From the NCBI GenBank assembly GCA_003216635.1, contig QCIO01000001.1, forward strand, positions 179,202 through 243,201: a DNA stretch of 64,000 nucleotides, given 5' to 3'. Made by a program: the position numbers and the translations under genes. This DNA comes from Prochlorococcus sp. AG-402-L23. GTDB taxonomy: Bacteria; Cyanobacteriota; Cyanobacteriia; PCC-6307; Cyanobiaceae. Below, piece by piece: positions 38,756-45,009 of this stretch. Every line of letters starts with the position of its first letter. Position 1 is the stretch's first letter. The notes under the pieces were generated by a model, which saw only the letters and a list, made by a program, of their open reading frames with translations, made no database searches and was not told the origin of the DNA.

Positions 38756-39214
38756 TTAGTTAATGAGAATTGTTTGAGATTCATCTTTATTATCTGTTAC
38801 GGTTATTTTTTTATTGGGAAATGACTTAGATAATAATCTTTTCAAATTTTTGTTTTTGTTTGAGATTATATATTCATTTTCTTTGGCATTAGCTTTCTCT
38901 ATCTTGATCAGTTGCATCTTCTTCAAAAAAGCAATCCTCTCTTCTTGTTTAGCTTTCTCTAAAGGTATCCCCTCTTCTTCTTTAGCTTTCTCTATAGCTA
39001 TCTTACCTTCTTCTGCAACGACATCATCATTAGATTTGTTTTCAATCAACAATTTCTTTTGGTCATTCAAAAGTAATTCAACCAATTCTTTTTTCGTTTT
39101 ACGACTATATAAGTGAATTGAAAATTTTTTTGCTTCTAGACGTATTTCTCTGAGGCTTAGTTTAAGTAACTTATCTTTTTTGTTTTCATCATTATCAAGA
39201 AGATTTTTAATCAT
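38756..39214 (-). CDS. SAP/Rho-N-like protein with hendecad coiled coil
   Basis: 152 residues. Residues ~18-50 (KLSLREIRLEAKKFSIHLYS and RKTKKELVELLL) form a helix-extended-helix resembling SAP or Rho N-terminal nucleic-acid-binding folds. Residues ~68-105 hold three 11-residue repeats: EEGKIAIEKAK, EEEGIPLEKAK and QEERIAFLKKM, predicting an 11-residue (hendecad) coiled coil. The tail is basic. Inside the tRNA-bounded islet; might be a DNA/RNA-binding scaffold (inference). Confidence 0.65.
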   Translation of the reverse strand: MIKNLLDNDENKKDKLLKLSLREIRLEAKKFSIHLYSRKTKKELVELLLNDQKKLLIENKSNDDVVAEEGKIAIEKAKEEEGIPLEKAKQEERIAFLKKMQLIKIEKANAKENEYIISNKNKNLKRLLSKSFPNKKITVTDNKDESQTILIN

Positions 39215-39332
39215 TAATTTTAAAAACTGCTAGAGAAGATAGTATGAATTACTTGGATAATGCAATGTATTTAATTACTTATTAATAATTCAACGTCGAT
39301 ATATTCTTAATAAACCAAACTAATATATTTTT

Positions 39333-39467
39333 CTATTTTAAAGCTATAAAAAGTACACCAAAAATAAGTGTTGATGCTAAAAAGCCAACTCCTAATAAAA
39401 TAGCAATAATGCTGGTGTTTAAATAAACCTTTACCGTCGCAAGTTCATTAGATTCTTTTTTAGCCAT
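39333..39467 (-). CDS. 44-aa single-membrane-segment protein
   Basis: ATG at 39467; reads MAKKESNELATVKVYLNTSI and then one strongly hydrophobic helix IAILLGVGFLASTLIFGVLFIAL ending in K. The N-terminal part is polar, so it is a bitopic mini-protein. Typical of tiny membrane proteins scattered through picocyanobacterial genomes. Function unknown. Confidence 0.6.
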   Translation of the reverse strand: MAKKESNELATVKVYLNTSIIAILLGVGFLASTLIFGVLFIALK

Positions 39468-39642
39468 AATAAAATTTTAAATGTCAACTTAGAGAGTATC
39501 GTAAACCATTTATAAAAATCAACATCAAGGTTAAAGCTTTGAGGTTTAAGAGTTAATAAATGCAATGCTTATTAAATAAGTATTTTCTACGATGTTTTAA
39601 TTTTATATTCTGACTTCAATTAGAAAAGCTGTATATATTCCT

Positions 39643-39750
39643 ATGGAAAAAGCACTTCTAAATTTTATTTATTGGATCTTGGTAAAGTCAGCTGAAAGTT
39701 ACTATGGTGACTCATTTAAAACAGATATTCCCTATACTCCTTATTTCTAA
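39643..39750 (+). CDS. 35-aa hypothetical protein
   Basis: ATG at 39643, TAA at 39750: MEKALLNFIYWILVKSAESY followed by YGDSFKTDIPYTPYF. The N-terminal helix is hydrophobic. The aromatic C-terminus is protein-like rather than random. No recognised family; small size keeps confidence moderate. Confidence 0.4.
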   Translation: MEKALLNFIYWILVKSAESYYGDSFKTDIPYTPYF

Positions 39751-39761
39751 AAGTAACTATT

Positions 39762-39854
39762 TTAAAAAGAGCTTTTCATCCAACCTTCCTCAGGAAGTTG
39801 TTTATATTCTTTTAATGTATCTTCTATTATTTCTAATCTATTTCCTGTTAGTAC
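39762..39854 (-). pseudogene. 5'-truncated small ORF relic
   Basis: Open frame of 30 codons after a TAA, reading LTGNRLEIIEDTLKEYKQLP then EEGWMKSSF, without any usable start codon. It has clear helix-forming, coding-like character. Probably the 3' end of a decayed gene in the islet. Confidence 0.35.
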
Positions 39855-40045
39855 TTATTTAATTAAACTCTAGTAAACTAACTTATTAGAAATTGATATT
39901 GAATATTTAAAGCGTCATAAAGTGCAAGATCATAAGTAAGATTAATTTTTGGAAGTACCTCCGCATAATTTTGATAAAAGTTAGGATCATAACGGTATTA
40001 ATTGAAAGTCGATCTAAAATAAGAGGAAATAAAACCCTAATTATT

Positions 40046-40441
40046 ATGAAGTTAAAACATATTTTAAAAACCACCGCGGCACTTCATTTCTTATTAGGAT
40101 CATTAATTATTTTTCTTCTAATTTTTTCTGTTGAAACCATCGCAGGTAAAGCTTCTAATGAAACATTGCTTCTTGTTAGAGGGACTGCAGATGTTGTAGC
40201 AGCTAGTAATTTTGGAATTGGTCTTTTATTGATTATTTGCAGCTCTATCAAAGATAAAAAATCTTTAATAAAAGTTTTATTAGGTGAACTAGCTTTAATG
40301 GCTTGTTTGTTAGCAGTAGCTTTATTCAATACTTTTAATGCTGGAACAATAGTTGATGGAGGTCCCCCACCACCTTTTTGGGTTGTTTTGATAGTGAATC
40401 CTATATTATGTATTTATGGATTAGTTAATAGGAAAAAATGA
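40046..40441 (+). CDS. four-helix membrane protein, hypothetical
   Basis: 131 residues from ATG 40046 (the frame stays open to a TTG at 39971, but the MKLKHILKTTAALHFLLGS start looks natural). Four hydrophobic segments: LHFLLGSLIIFLLIFSVE, a short one at ASNFGIGLLLIICSS, VLLGELALMACLLAVALF, and PFWVVLIVNPILCIYGLV. A GGPPPPF loop precedes the last helix. The topology resembles small DUF4345-like membrane proteins but I do not assign it. The next gene overlaps its stop by 4 bp (ATGA). Confidence 0.7.
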   Translation: MKLKHILKTTAALHFLLGSLIIFLLIFSVETIAGKASNETLLLVRGTADVVAASNFGIGLLLIICSSIKDKKSLIKVLLGELALMACLLAVALFNTFNAGTIVDGGPPPPFWVVLIVNPILCIYGLVNRKK

Positions 40442-40680
40442 AACTTTTAATTTTTTTTATTCCTCTTATGTCTTTAATGTGGAGTTGTGCAAATACATCG
40501 AATAAATTAGATACTCTTGAGATTTCTGACACTCAAAGGCAGAGAGATTCATGCCTGGATTGGTATGGCTACAGAATTGATACCAAAAAGGCTATTAATG
40601 ATTTAAATCTTAAAATTGAAACCGAATCAGAATTGATGGCCTATTGTGATTTCTTTAAGAATGTAGCTGATACAAAATAG
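40438..40680 (+). CDS. lipoprotein-like small hypothetical protein
   Basis: 80 residues. MKLLIFFIPLMSLMWSC is a signal with a cysteine at position 17, a loose lipobox match; the mature part (DTQRQRDSCLDWYGYRIDTKKAINDL) is polar with further cysteines. Translationally coupled to the membrane protein upstream by an ATGA overlap. Last gene of the islet before the tRNA relic. Confidence 0.65.
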   Translation: MKLLIFFIPLMSLMWSCANTSNKLDTLEISDTQRQRDSCLDWYGYRIDTKKAINDLNLKIETESELMAYCDFFKNVADTK

Positions 40681-40838
40681 TAAAGAATCAATATTTGAAA
40701 TATATTATCTTTTTATTCATAGTGTATGTATATCTCAGTCAGACACGTTAGGACAATGTAGCACTTACTTGATAAAGTTTGTTTAAACTTTTTAAACAGA
40801 TTCTTACTAGAACTACTATATTCAAAGTGTTAGGCATA

Positions 40839-40880
40839 TTCATAGCCAGCAATTCGCTTGTTAAAATTACGCTTGAGACA
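40839..40880 (+). pseudogene. degenerate 3' half of the CAT tRNA
   Basis: 42 nt align without gaps to tRNA positions 38131-38172 with 33 identities: both start TTCATAGCC and end GAGACA. Substitutions fall in the T arm and anticodon 3' strand, so it cannot fold as a tRNA. Same orientation as the intact gene. It lies 69 bp before clpS and marks the right border of the islet. Confidence 0.75.
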
Positions 40881-40949
40881 TTTTCATTACTTTTCGATTG
40901 AAGAGCTTAGGCGAAATTCATTAAATTATCATACCTAGTACAGACAATA

Positions 40950-41237
40950 ATGTTTAATACACCCAGTGCAGTCTTAGATCAAAAGAAATCTAAAGCAAAA
41001 TATCCAGAAGTCAGGGTAATAGTTCTTGATGATAGTTTTAATACTTTTCAACATGTCGCAAATTGTCTTTTGACAATAATCCCAGACATGAGTGAAAAAT
41101 GGGCATGGGATCTAACCTTCAAAGTTGACAAGACAGGCTCGGCGGAAGTATGGAGAGGTAATCTTGAACAGGCTGAACTATATCATGAGCAACTCGCCAG
41201 CAAAGGATTAACAATGGCTCCGATTGAAAAAACATAA
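40950..41237 (+). CDS. clpS: Clp protease adaptor ClpS
   Basis: 95 residues. EVRVIVLDDSFNTFQHVANCLLTIIP is the core N-end-rule pocket region, then MSEKWAWDLTFKVDKTGSAEVWRGNLEQAELYHEQL. It delivers N-degron substrates to ClpC/ClpP. ClpS normally has LxxDDxxN/T; here LDDSFN is present. Starts 69 bp after the tRNA relic. Confidence 0.92.
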   Translation: MFNTPSAVLDQKKSKAKYPEVRVIVLDDSFNTFQHVANCLLTIIPDMSEKWAWDLTFKVDKTGSAEVWRGNLEQAELYHEQLASKGLTMAPIEKT

Positions 41238-41393
41238 AATAATTAAATTGAAAGAAATTTTTGGCTTATAAATTCCAATTGTTCGAGGGTTAAAAGATTT
41301 ACAAAGAACCATCAAAATAAAGATTAATTTTTTGAATATATGTTTATTGACTCTGGAAGAATTATTGTTATTTTATGCAAAGAAGCACATCTT

Positions 41394-41498
41394 ATGACAA
41401 CCAGAGAAGAACTTAAAGTTGATACAGCTAGAGATGAATGGGAAAAGTTAATCTCTCAAGGTTGGAGAAGAACTAAACCAGTTTGGGAAGATTCTTAA
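41394..41498 (+). CDS. 34-aa conserved-looking hypothetical protein
   Basis: ATG 41394: MTTREELKVDTARDEWEKLI then SQGWRRTKPVWEDS. An in-frame ATG at 41340 would give 52 residues, adding a hydrophobic MFIDSGRIIVILCKEAHL. Soluble, helical, Trp-rich tail. Good coding character despite the length. Function unknown. Confidence 0.5.
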   Translation: MTTREELKVDTARDEWEKLISQGWRRTKPVWEDS

Positions 41499-41859
41499 TA
41501 ACCAATATTGTTATTAGGGTTAGTTATGTAAATTATGAGATTTAGGACGTAATTAGCGGGTAAATTTAATGGCTTCAAAAGTAGCAATGCCATTCCTTGG
41601 GTCACATTAAATCCTTTATCTTCCATAAAAAAAGAATAATCTCATTTTAATTCTAATAAGACTGTCAACCACAAACTAAAAATGCTGAAAGAAGGGAATA
41701 AAAGAATATATTGGTTATTAATCCTCAAAAATATCTTAAATTTATAAAAGTATTTTTTAAAAAAAATTATAGATTTAGGATTAATTGTTATTTTTCCTTT
41801 AAATGAAAAAAGTCCACGTAATAATCTCAAAATCCATACAATTTAACAATAATAAATAG
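41499..41859. other. 361-bp stretch without a convincing gene
   Basis: Only one open frame of note, 62 codons on the minus strand (41642-41830), extremely Phe/Lys/Ile rich as expected from random AT-rich DNA. I see no RNA structure or repeat here. Confidence 0.5.
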
Positions 41860-42012
41860 TCAAGGAAATATCTCATCGCAAGCAAAAGATTCAGAGCATT
41901 ATTTGGTATTGGAATAATTGCTATCAGTATTGGATTAATATCAAAAAATGTAATTAGTTATCCAGTAGGAAGGTGTATGAAAGGGAATCAAGAATTAACC
42001 TTTAATATCTAA
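41860..42012 (+). pseudogene. start-less small membrane protein relic
   Basis: Open frame of 50 codons directly after TAG: SRKYLIASKRFRALFGIGII then AISIGLISKNVISYPVGRCMKG and a short polar tail. One good transmembrane segment flanked by basic residues. There is no ATG, GTG or TTG upstream of the helix, so either the 5' end is lost or an unusual start is used. Confidence 0.4.
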
Positions 42013-42035
42013 CTAATAATCTACTTACTTGTTCC

Positions 42036-42425
42036 TTAATTCTTAAATCCAGTCAACTTTGATAATTCTTTTAGTGAAATTACTCCTAAAATTAATTTTC
42101 CATTTATTTCCCATGTCGGAAACCCTTTAATTTTTTTATCAATGCATAATTGAGTTTGACTGTTTATGCCATCTCTTGCACATTCAACTACATTAAGTTC
42201 CTTATAAGCTTGCTTACCAAATAGTTCACTTTGATAAAGGCAATTAGGGCACCAATATGATGAATATTTAACTACACCTTTATCATTAAGAAATTTTGCT
42301 AACTCGATAGATTCCTTATTGCTTTCTGAAGTGACTATGATTTCTCTCTGATTATACAAATGGGAGCTATGAACAGCATTTGGTAAAGTAAGAAAAGCCA
42401 ATAGTGGGATTAATAAGCGTTTCAT
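42036..42425 (-). CDS. exported thioredoxin-like protein (VKOR-partner type)
   Basis: 129 residues. N-terminal signal (MKRLLIPLLAFLTLPNAVHS), then a thioredoxin fold with active-site CPNC (Cys59, Cys62) in KYSSYWCPNC, LFGKQAYKEL, and two more cysteines (Cys82 in VVECARDG, Cys93 in QLCIDKK), followed by KGFPTWEINGK. This matches the thioredoxin domain that follows VKOR in cyanobacterial fusions. Probably periplasmic or lumenal and active in disulfide formation. The start ATG overlaps the stop of the frameshifted gene upstream (ATGA). Confidence 0.78.
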   Translation of the reverse strand: MKRLLIPLLAFLTLPNAVHSSHLYNQREIIVTSESNKESIELAKFLNDKGVVKYSSYWCPNCLYQSELFGKQAYKELNVVECARDGINSQTQLCIDKKIKGFPTWEINGKLILGVISLKELSKLTGFKN

Positions 42426-42573
42426 TTATTTACTACTTTTCCTCCATATTTTCTAACTATCTTATCAAGCAAAATTCTCATATCTTTATTTTTAAGTTTC
42501 TCTATTTCTGAAAATTTACAAGAAGATCAAATATTTGATACTGCTTGTCTTCATTTAATTCAGTTACTGCCAT
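42422..42573 (-). pseudogene. frameshifted ~50-aa hypothetical gene
   Basis: From ATG 42573 the frame reads MAVTELNEDKQYQIFDLLVN and stops soon after FQK. In another frame the sequence continues KFSEIEKLKNKDMRILLDKI and VRKYGGKVVNK, ending at TGA 42422-42424, which overlaps the ATG of the thioredoxin-like gene. Joined, the two halves make one coherent helical basic protein. Either a frameshift mutation near 42510-42520, or programmed frameshifting, or a sequencing error. Confidence 0.5.
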
Positions 42574-42664
42574 TTAGATTTAGAGGTTTAATATTCTAAA
42601 TTTAGATCAAAAGTAAATTTTCATACTTATTATATTTAAATTTTTTTATTGCTATTTTTTTAGA

Positions 42665-42703
42665 GCGGGCTAAGGTTCATATCTCCACGAGGATTTAGTC
42701 CGT
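42665..42703. other. imperfect long hairpin (possible RNA element or terminator)
   Basis: CGGGCTAA at 42666-42673 pairs fully (one G-U) with TTAGTCCG at 42695-42702, with an extra G-U outside. Inside, TCC (42684-42686) pairs GGA (42691-42693) around ACGA. The piece is noticeably more GC-rich than the AT-rich flanks. No long T run follows on either side. Could be a small RNA, a relic of a structured RNA, or a transcript end. Confidence 0.4.
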
Positions 42704-42801
42704 GAATTTTAAAGATTCAATTAAATTTAGGACCACCATCTAAAAAGTTAATTATGATAGTTTCATAATTTCATTGAAAAGCCATCTCATATAAACATTA
42801 A

Positions 42802-42817
42802 AAGTGTGACACTAATT
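42802..42817. promoter_or_regulatory. 16-bp inverted-repeat arm left of the RHH gene
   Basis: AAGTGTGACACTAATT. Contains the dyad AGTGT-G-ACACT. An exact reverse complement lies at 43189-43204 just upstream of the RHH gene start. This arm straddles the RHH stop codon (TAA on the minus strand at 42816-42818). Confidence 0.6.
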
Positions 42818-43181
42818 ATTCAAAAATATTGTTATTTCGCTTCATAACTTTCTTAAAATACTTAAACTCAATAAATTCATGCATCATTTTGATATCATCA
42901 GATAATACTTTTTTATTGAATGTATAGTCGTTCGAATCACCTGAAGATTTATTATTTTTAGAGAATGTTTCTTTATCAATGTAAAAATTTATGAAATCAG
43001 AATTATTTTTTGTATTTTGATCAAAAGATTCATTTAATACTCCTCGAGACCTCAATGCTTCTTCGACCAATAAACCTGTGACTTTTGACTGACTAATTTC
43101 ATTCGCTGTGCATAATTTTTCAATAATTTCTTGAACTTCTTCACTTGGCAAAAAACCAATTCTTTTCCTCGGAGAGGGCAT
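42816..43181 (-). CDS. ribbon-helix-helix DNA-binding protein, hypothetical
   Basis: 121 residues. The N-terminal ~50 residues (RKRIGFLPSEEVQEIIEKLC then NEISQSKVTGLLVEEALRSRG) match a CopG/MetJ-like ribbon-helix-helix: a strand, a helix, the SQSKV turn and a second helix. The rest is Asn/Lys rich with a basic C-terminal helix. A small regulator of the kind found in antitoxins or plasmid/phage control. No toxin gene is adjacent. It is bracketed by identical inverted repeats (42802-42817, 43189-43204), with one more related dyad at 43215-43225, consistent with autoregulation. Confidence 0.7.
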   Translation of the reverse strand: MPSPRKRIGFLPSEEVQEIIEKLCTANEISQSKVTGLLVEEALRSRGVLNESFDQNTKNNSDFINFYIDKETFSKNNKSSGDSNDYTFNKKVLSDDIKMMHEFIEFKYFKKVMKRNNNIFE

Positions 43182-43188
43182 AATAAAA

Positions 43189-43225
43189 AATTAGTGTCAC
43201 ACTTGCACATTACAAGTGTTGCACT
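43189..43225. promoter_or_regulatory. operator-like dyads upstream of the RHH gene
   Basis: AATTAGTGTCACACTT at 43189-43204 is the exact inverse of the arm at 42802-42817. Ten bases further, AGTGTTGCACT at 43215-43225 repeats the AGTG-NNN-CACT dyad. The two sites lie 8-44 bp upstream of the RHH start codon, where an autoregulator would bind, and between it and the divergent 50-aa gene at 43256. Confidence 0.6.
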
Positions 43226-43255
43226 ATATTTGATTTAAGTCAACTAATTTTTGCT

Positions 43256-43408
43256 ATGCATATTTTAATATTTCCTGCCGTATTTATTCTTTGGTATCTA
43301 GCTTATGAAGCAAAACCTATCATTAATGATGAAGTAACAATTAATTGGGAAGAGAAAAACACAAGTAAAAGAAATAAACTTTTAAATATAATCAACGAAA
43401 GTATTTAA
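43256..43408 (+). CDS. 50-aa membrane-anchored hypothetical protein
   Basis: ATG 43256: MHILIFPAVFILWYLAYEAK is a membrane anchor, then a polar tail INDEVTINWEEKNTSKRNKL. Divergent from the RHH gene with the operator-like dyads between them, so it may be co-regulated (inference). Its last 4 bp overlap the stop of the opposing gene. Confidence 0.55.
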   Translation: MHILIFPAVFILWYLAYEAKPIINDEVTINWEEKNTSKRNKLLNIINESI

Positions 43409-43584
43409 AGCTTACTGTCAATATATTTTGACCATTCCTTGTGCTTATAATCTAGATCTGAGATTAACTGTTTTTGATAAGTAAATTTGAGTTGATTTTC
43501 GTTATGAGATTGTTTTGTGATAATCATCTCTTTATAGAAAAAATAAGGAGTATTAGAACTACTAATTATTTTTTTGCTTTTCAT
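43405..43584 (-). CDS. 59-aa hypothetical protein
   Basis: ATG 43584; MKSKKIISSSNTPYFFYKEM followed by a helical charged C-terminus QLISDLDYKHKEWSKYIDSKL. An internal Met (43527) with an AAGAG ahead would give 40 residues. No membrane segment. Tail-to-tail 4-bp overlap with the previous gene. A longer opposite frame (43474-43692) overlaps it but is Phe/Ile rich and looks random. Confidence 0.5.
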   Translation of the reverse strand: MKSKKIISSSNTPYFFYKEMIITKQSHNENQLKFTYQKQLISDLDYKHKEWSKYIDSKL

Positions 43585-43745
43585 AAAATAAATTCATCTA
43601 TTTTTTTATACGATTTAAAAGGTTTTAGTATAAATATTTTTATATTCTTTTTATATTTCCTTAATATGGATTTTTACCACGTTTGTAAATAATTTTAGTT
43701 TATTAAATAAAAAAGGCTATATTTAGACAAAATATATGTTTAATT

Positions 43746-43919
43746 ATGAATCTTAAGGAGAGAGGGATTACTGTTGGAGATTTACTAATCATATTAATAA
43801 TAATCATCACGTCTACAATATTTATTAAATCATTTAGCAAGGATAAGAAAACATCACTTAGTTATAATAATCATGAGAAGGTTTCCTATAAGAAAAATTA
43901 TTATCAAAAATTTATTTGA
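43746..43919 (+). CDS. 57-aa single-helix membrane protein
   Basis: ATG 43746: MNLKERGITVGDLLIILIII begins a strong transmembrane segment that continues ITSTIFI; the rest is basic and Tyr-rich (KSFSKDKKTSLSYNNHEKV). The MNLKERGITVGDLL start is distinctive and coding-like. No known domain. Confidence 0.6.
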   Translation: MNLKERGITVGDLLIILIIIITSTIFIKSFSKDKKTSLSYNNHEKVSYKKNYYQKFI

Positions 43920-44017
43920 TAACTTATATAAATTATTTATAAAACTCCTTATTAATTAATTTATCTCTTATTTAAATTTCAAGAATTCATAATTATCAAA
44001 CAATGAGTTTATGTATT

Positions 44018-44218
44018 TTAAATATTTTGATGAAATGATTTAGAACGTTCCCAACTCAAATTATCTTTTAAATCATGGATATCATTTGATATTGAAACTA
44101 AATTTACCATTTGAAGAATTTGAGTTTTATTTAGCCTATTAATAGTAATAAATTTATTAAGGATTTCTAAAACAGACTTATCATTAATATCCATTGTTTG
44201 TATAAAAACTATGATCAT
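44018..44218 (-). CDS. helical hypothetical protein
   Basis: 66 residues from ATG 44218, or 58 from an internal Met at 44194 (MDINDKSVLEILNKFITINR), which I consider the better start. The sequence is a run of amphipathic helices: LNKTQILQMVNLVSISNDIH and DLKDNLSWERS. No membrane segment or known motif. Confidence 0.55.
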   Translation of the reverse strand: MIIVFIQTMDINDKSVLEILNKFITINRLNKTQILQMVNLVSISNDIHDLKDNLSWERSKSFHQNI

Positions 44219-44390
44219 TTATTAAAATAATTTATCTTATGATTTTAAAAATTACTCTAAAATTTTATAATATATTTAATGTTAATTAAAAAAAATATTT
44301 ACAGAATTATCAAATATAATACTCATAGTGTTAATTAAAAATCATAAGCTCACTTTCTTATAAATTCGTTTATTGTAAAAATAAAAAAAA

Positions 44391-44561
44391 ATGAAAAAAA
44401 ACTCTAAGAAAGAATACCTTAATAGAGATGAAGTTAATGAAATGATTGAATCAGCTATTAGGAGACACAATAGAAGATCTACAATAATATCAAGTGTACT
44501 TGGTTGGATTCTAATAGGCGGTTATTCGTTTGGACTTTTTCAAGCAGTTCAAAATGTCTAA
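44391..44561 (+). CDS. 56-aa membrane-anchored hypothetical protein
   Basis: ATG 44391. A charged N-terminus (KKEYLNRDEVNEMIESAIRR) is followed by a C-terminal membrane helix (IISSVLGWILIGGYSFGLF) and QAVQNV. Tail-anchor topology. Good coding composition. Function unknown. Confidence 0.6.
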   Translation: MKKNSKKEYLNRDEVNEMIESAIRRHNRRSTIISSVLGWILIGGYSFGLFQAVQNV

Positions 44562-44624
44562 TTAATCTTTTCTATAAAGCAGAACTTGCTAGATGATAGA
44601 TTAATATAAGCTTAAGTATTTATT

Positions 44625-44846
44625 ATGAGGGAATATATTGAGGCAAATCTTACTGTAATAAGAAAATATTTAAAAAAACGAAAAAACTCTACATCAAAAT
44701 TAAATAATGATTCTATTATGGAAGAATTCAAAGAATGGAGCAAAGATCCATTTCCTGAAACAGAATCAATATGGACTTTACCTGACTTAACGAGAAATGA
44801 AAGACTAAAAAATTTTTGTCGCTCAATTAAAAAGGAAATAAGATAA
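44625..44846 (+). CDS. 73-aa hypothetical protein
   Basis: MREYIEANLTVIRKYLKKRK is a basic amphipathic helix; the middle has EEFKEWSKDPFPETESIWTL and the end RNERLKNFCRSIKKEIR. Soluble, one cysteine. Follows the previous small gene on the same strand by 63 bp. Not recognised. Confidence 0.6.
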   Translation: MREYIEANLTVIRKYLKKRKNSTSKLNNDSIMEEFKEWSKDPFPETESIWTLPDLTRNERLKNFCRSIKKEIR

Positions 44847-44850
44847 TGCT

Positions 44851-45009
44851 TTAACTACCTAATTGTATATGATTTACCTTTAAGTAAAAATAACCCGCAA
44901 ATCCTACTATATTTAAGATTATAACGAAAATCCAAGCTCCGATTGGCTGATTAGAATCAAATTTTTTTATTTTAACTTTATCCTTTAGTCTTTCAATATA
45001 TTTAGCCAT
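44851..45009 (-). CDS. 52-aa membrane-anchored hypothetical protein
   Basis: ATG 45009: MAKYIERLKDKVKIKKFDSN then IGAWIFVIILNIVGFAGYFYL, one transmembrane helix near the C-terminus. It lacks the AExxNGRxAMIG pattern of high-light-inducible (Hli) proteins, so it is not one of those. Convergent with the 73-aa gene. Confidence 0.6.
   Translation of the reverse strand: MAKYIERLKDKVKIKKFDSNQPIGAWIFVIILNIVGFAGYFYLKVNHIQLGS

Larger units (their letters stand above)
38173..40838. mobile_element. tRNA-bounded genomic islet (probable remnant of an integrative element)
   Basis: The 2.7-kb segment runs from the 3' end of the CAT tRNA to a 42-nt degenerate copy of the tRNA 3' half. It contains a stop-interrupted small DNA-binding-like gene, relic ORFs, a SAP-like coiled-coil gene, two tiny proteins, a four-helix membrane protein and a lipoprotein-like gene, against dense housekeeping genes on both sides. 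No integrase, primase or transposase is present. Classical tRNA-site integration leaves exactly this kind of displaced 3' end. The relic is only ~79% identical, so the event is old. Confidence 0.5.

Noticed and set aside
41642..41830. 62-codon ORF on the minus strand rich in Phe, Lys and Ile
   Set aside because: Composition is what random AT-rich DNA gives; no motif, no clear start signal, and nothing protein-like in order of residues.
42661..42692. Weak likeness of AGAGCGG...TTCATA to the CAT tRNA D and anticodon region
   Set aside because: Needs several gaps and cannot form the tRNA stems; the alternative eight-pair hairpin explains the segment better.
42661..42720. Minus-strand peptide HGLNPRGDMNLSPL over the hairpin
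   Set aside because: Very short open frame after a stop with no start; could be a relic but cannot be supported.
43474..43692. 72-codon plus-strand ORF from TTG
   Set aside because: Overlaps the better minus-strand 59-aa gene, uses a TTG start and is mostly Phe/Ile repeats.
44280..44341. Direct 13-nt repeat TGTTAATTAAAAA at 44280 and 44329
   Set aside because: Low-complexity A/T sequence; such matches are expected by chance here.
44851..45009. Possible high-light-inducible (Hli) protein
   Set aside because: Size and single helix fit, but the AExxNGRxAMIG chlorophyll-binding signature is absent.
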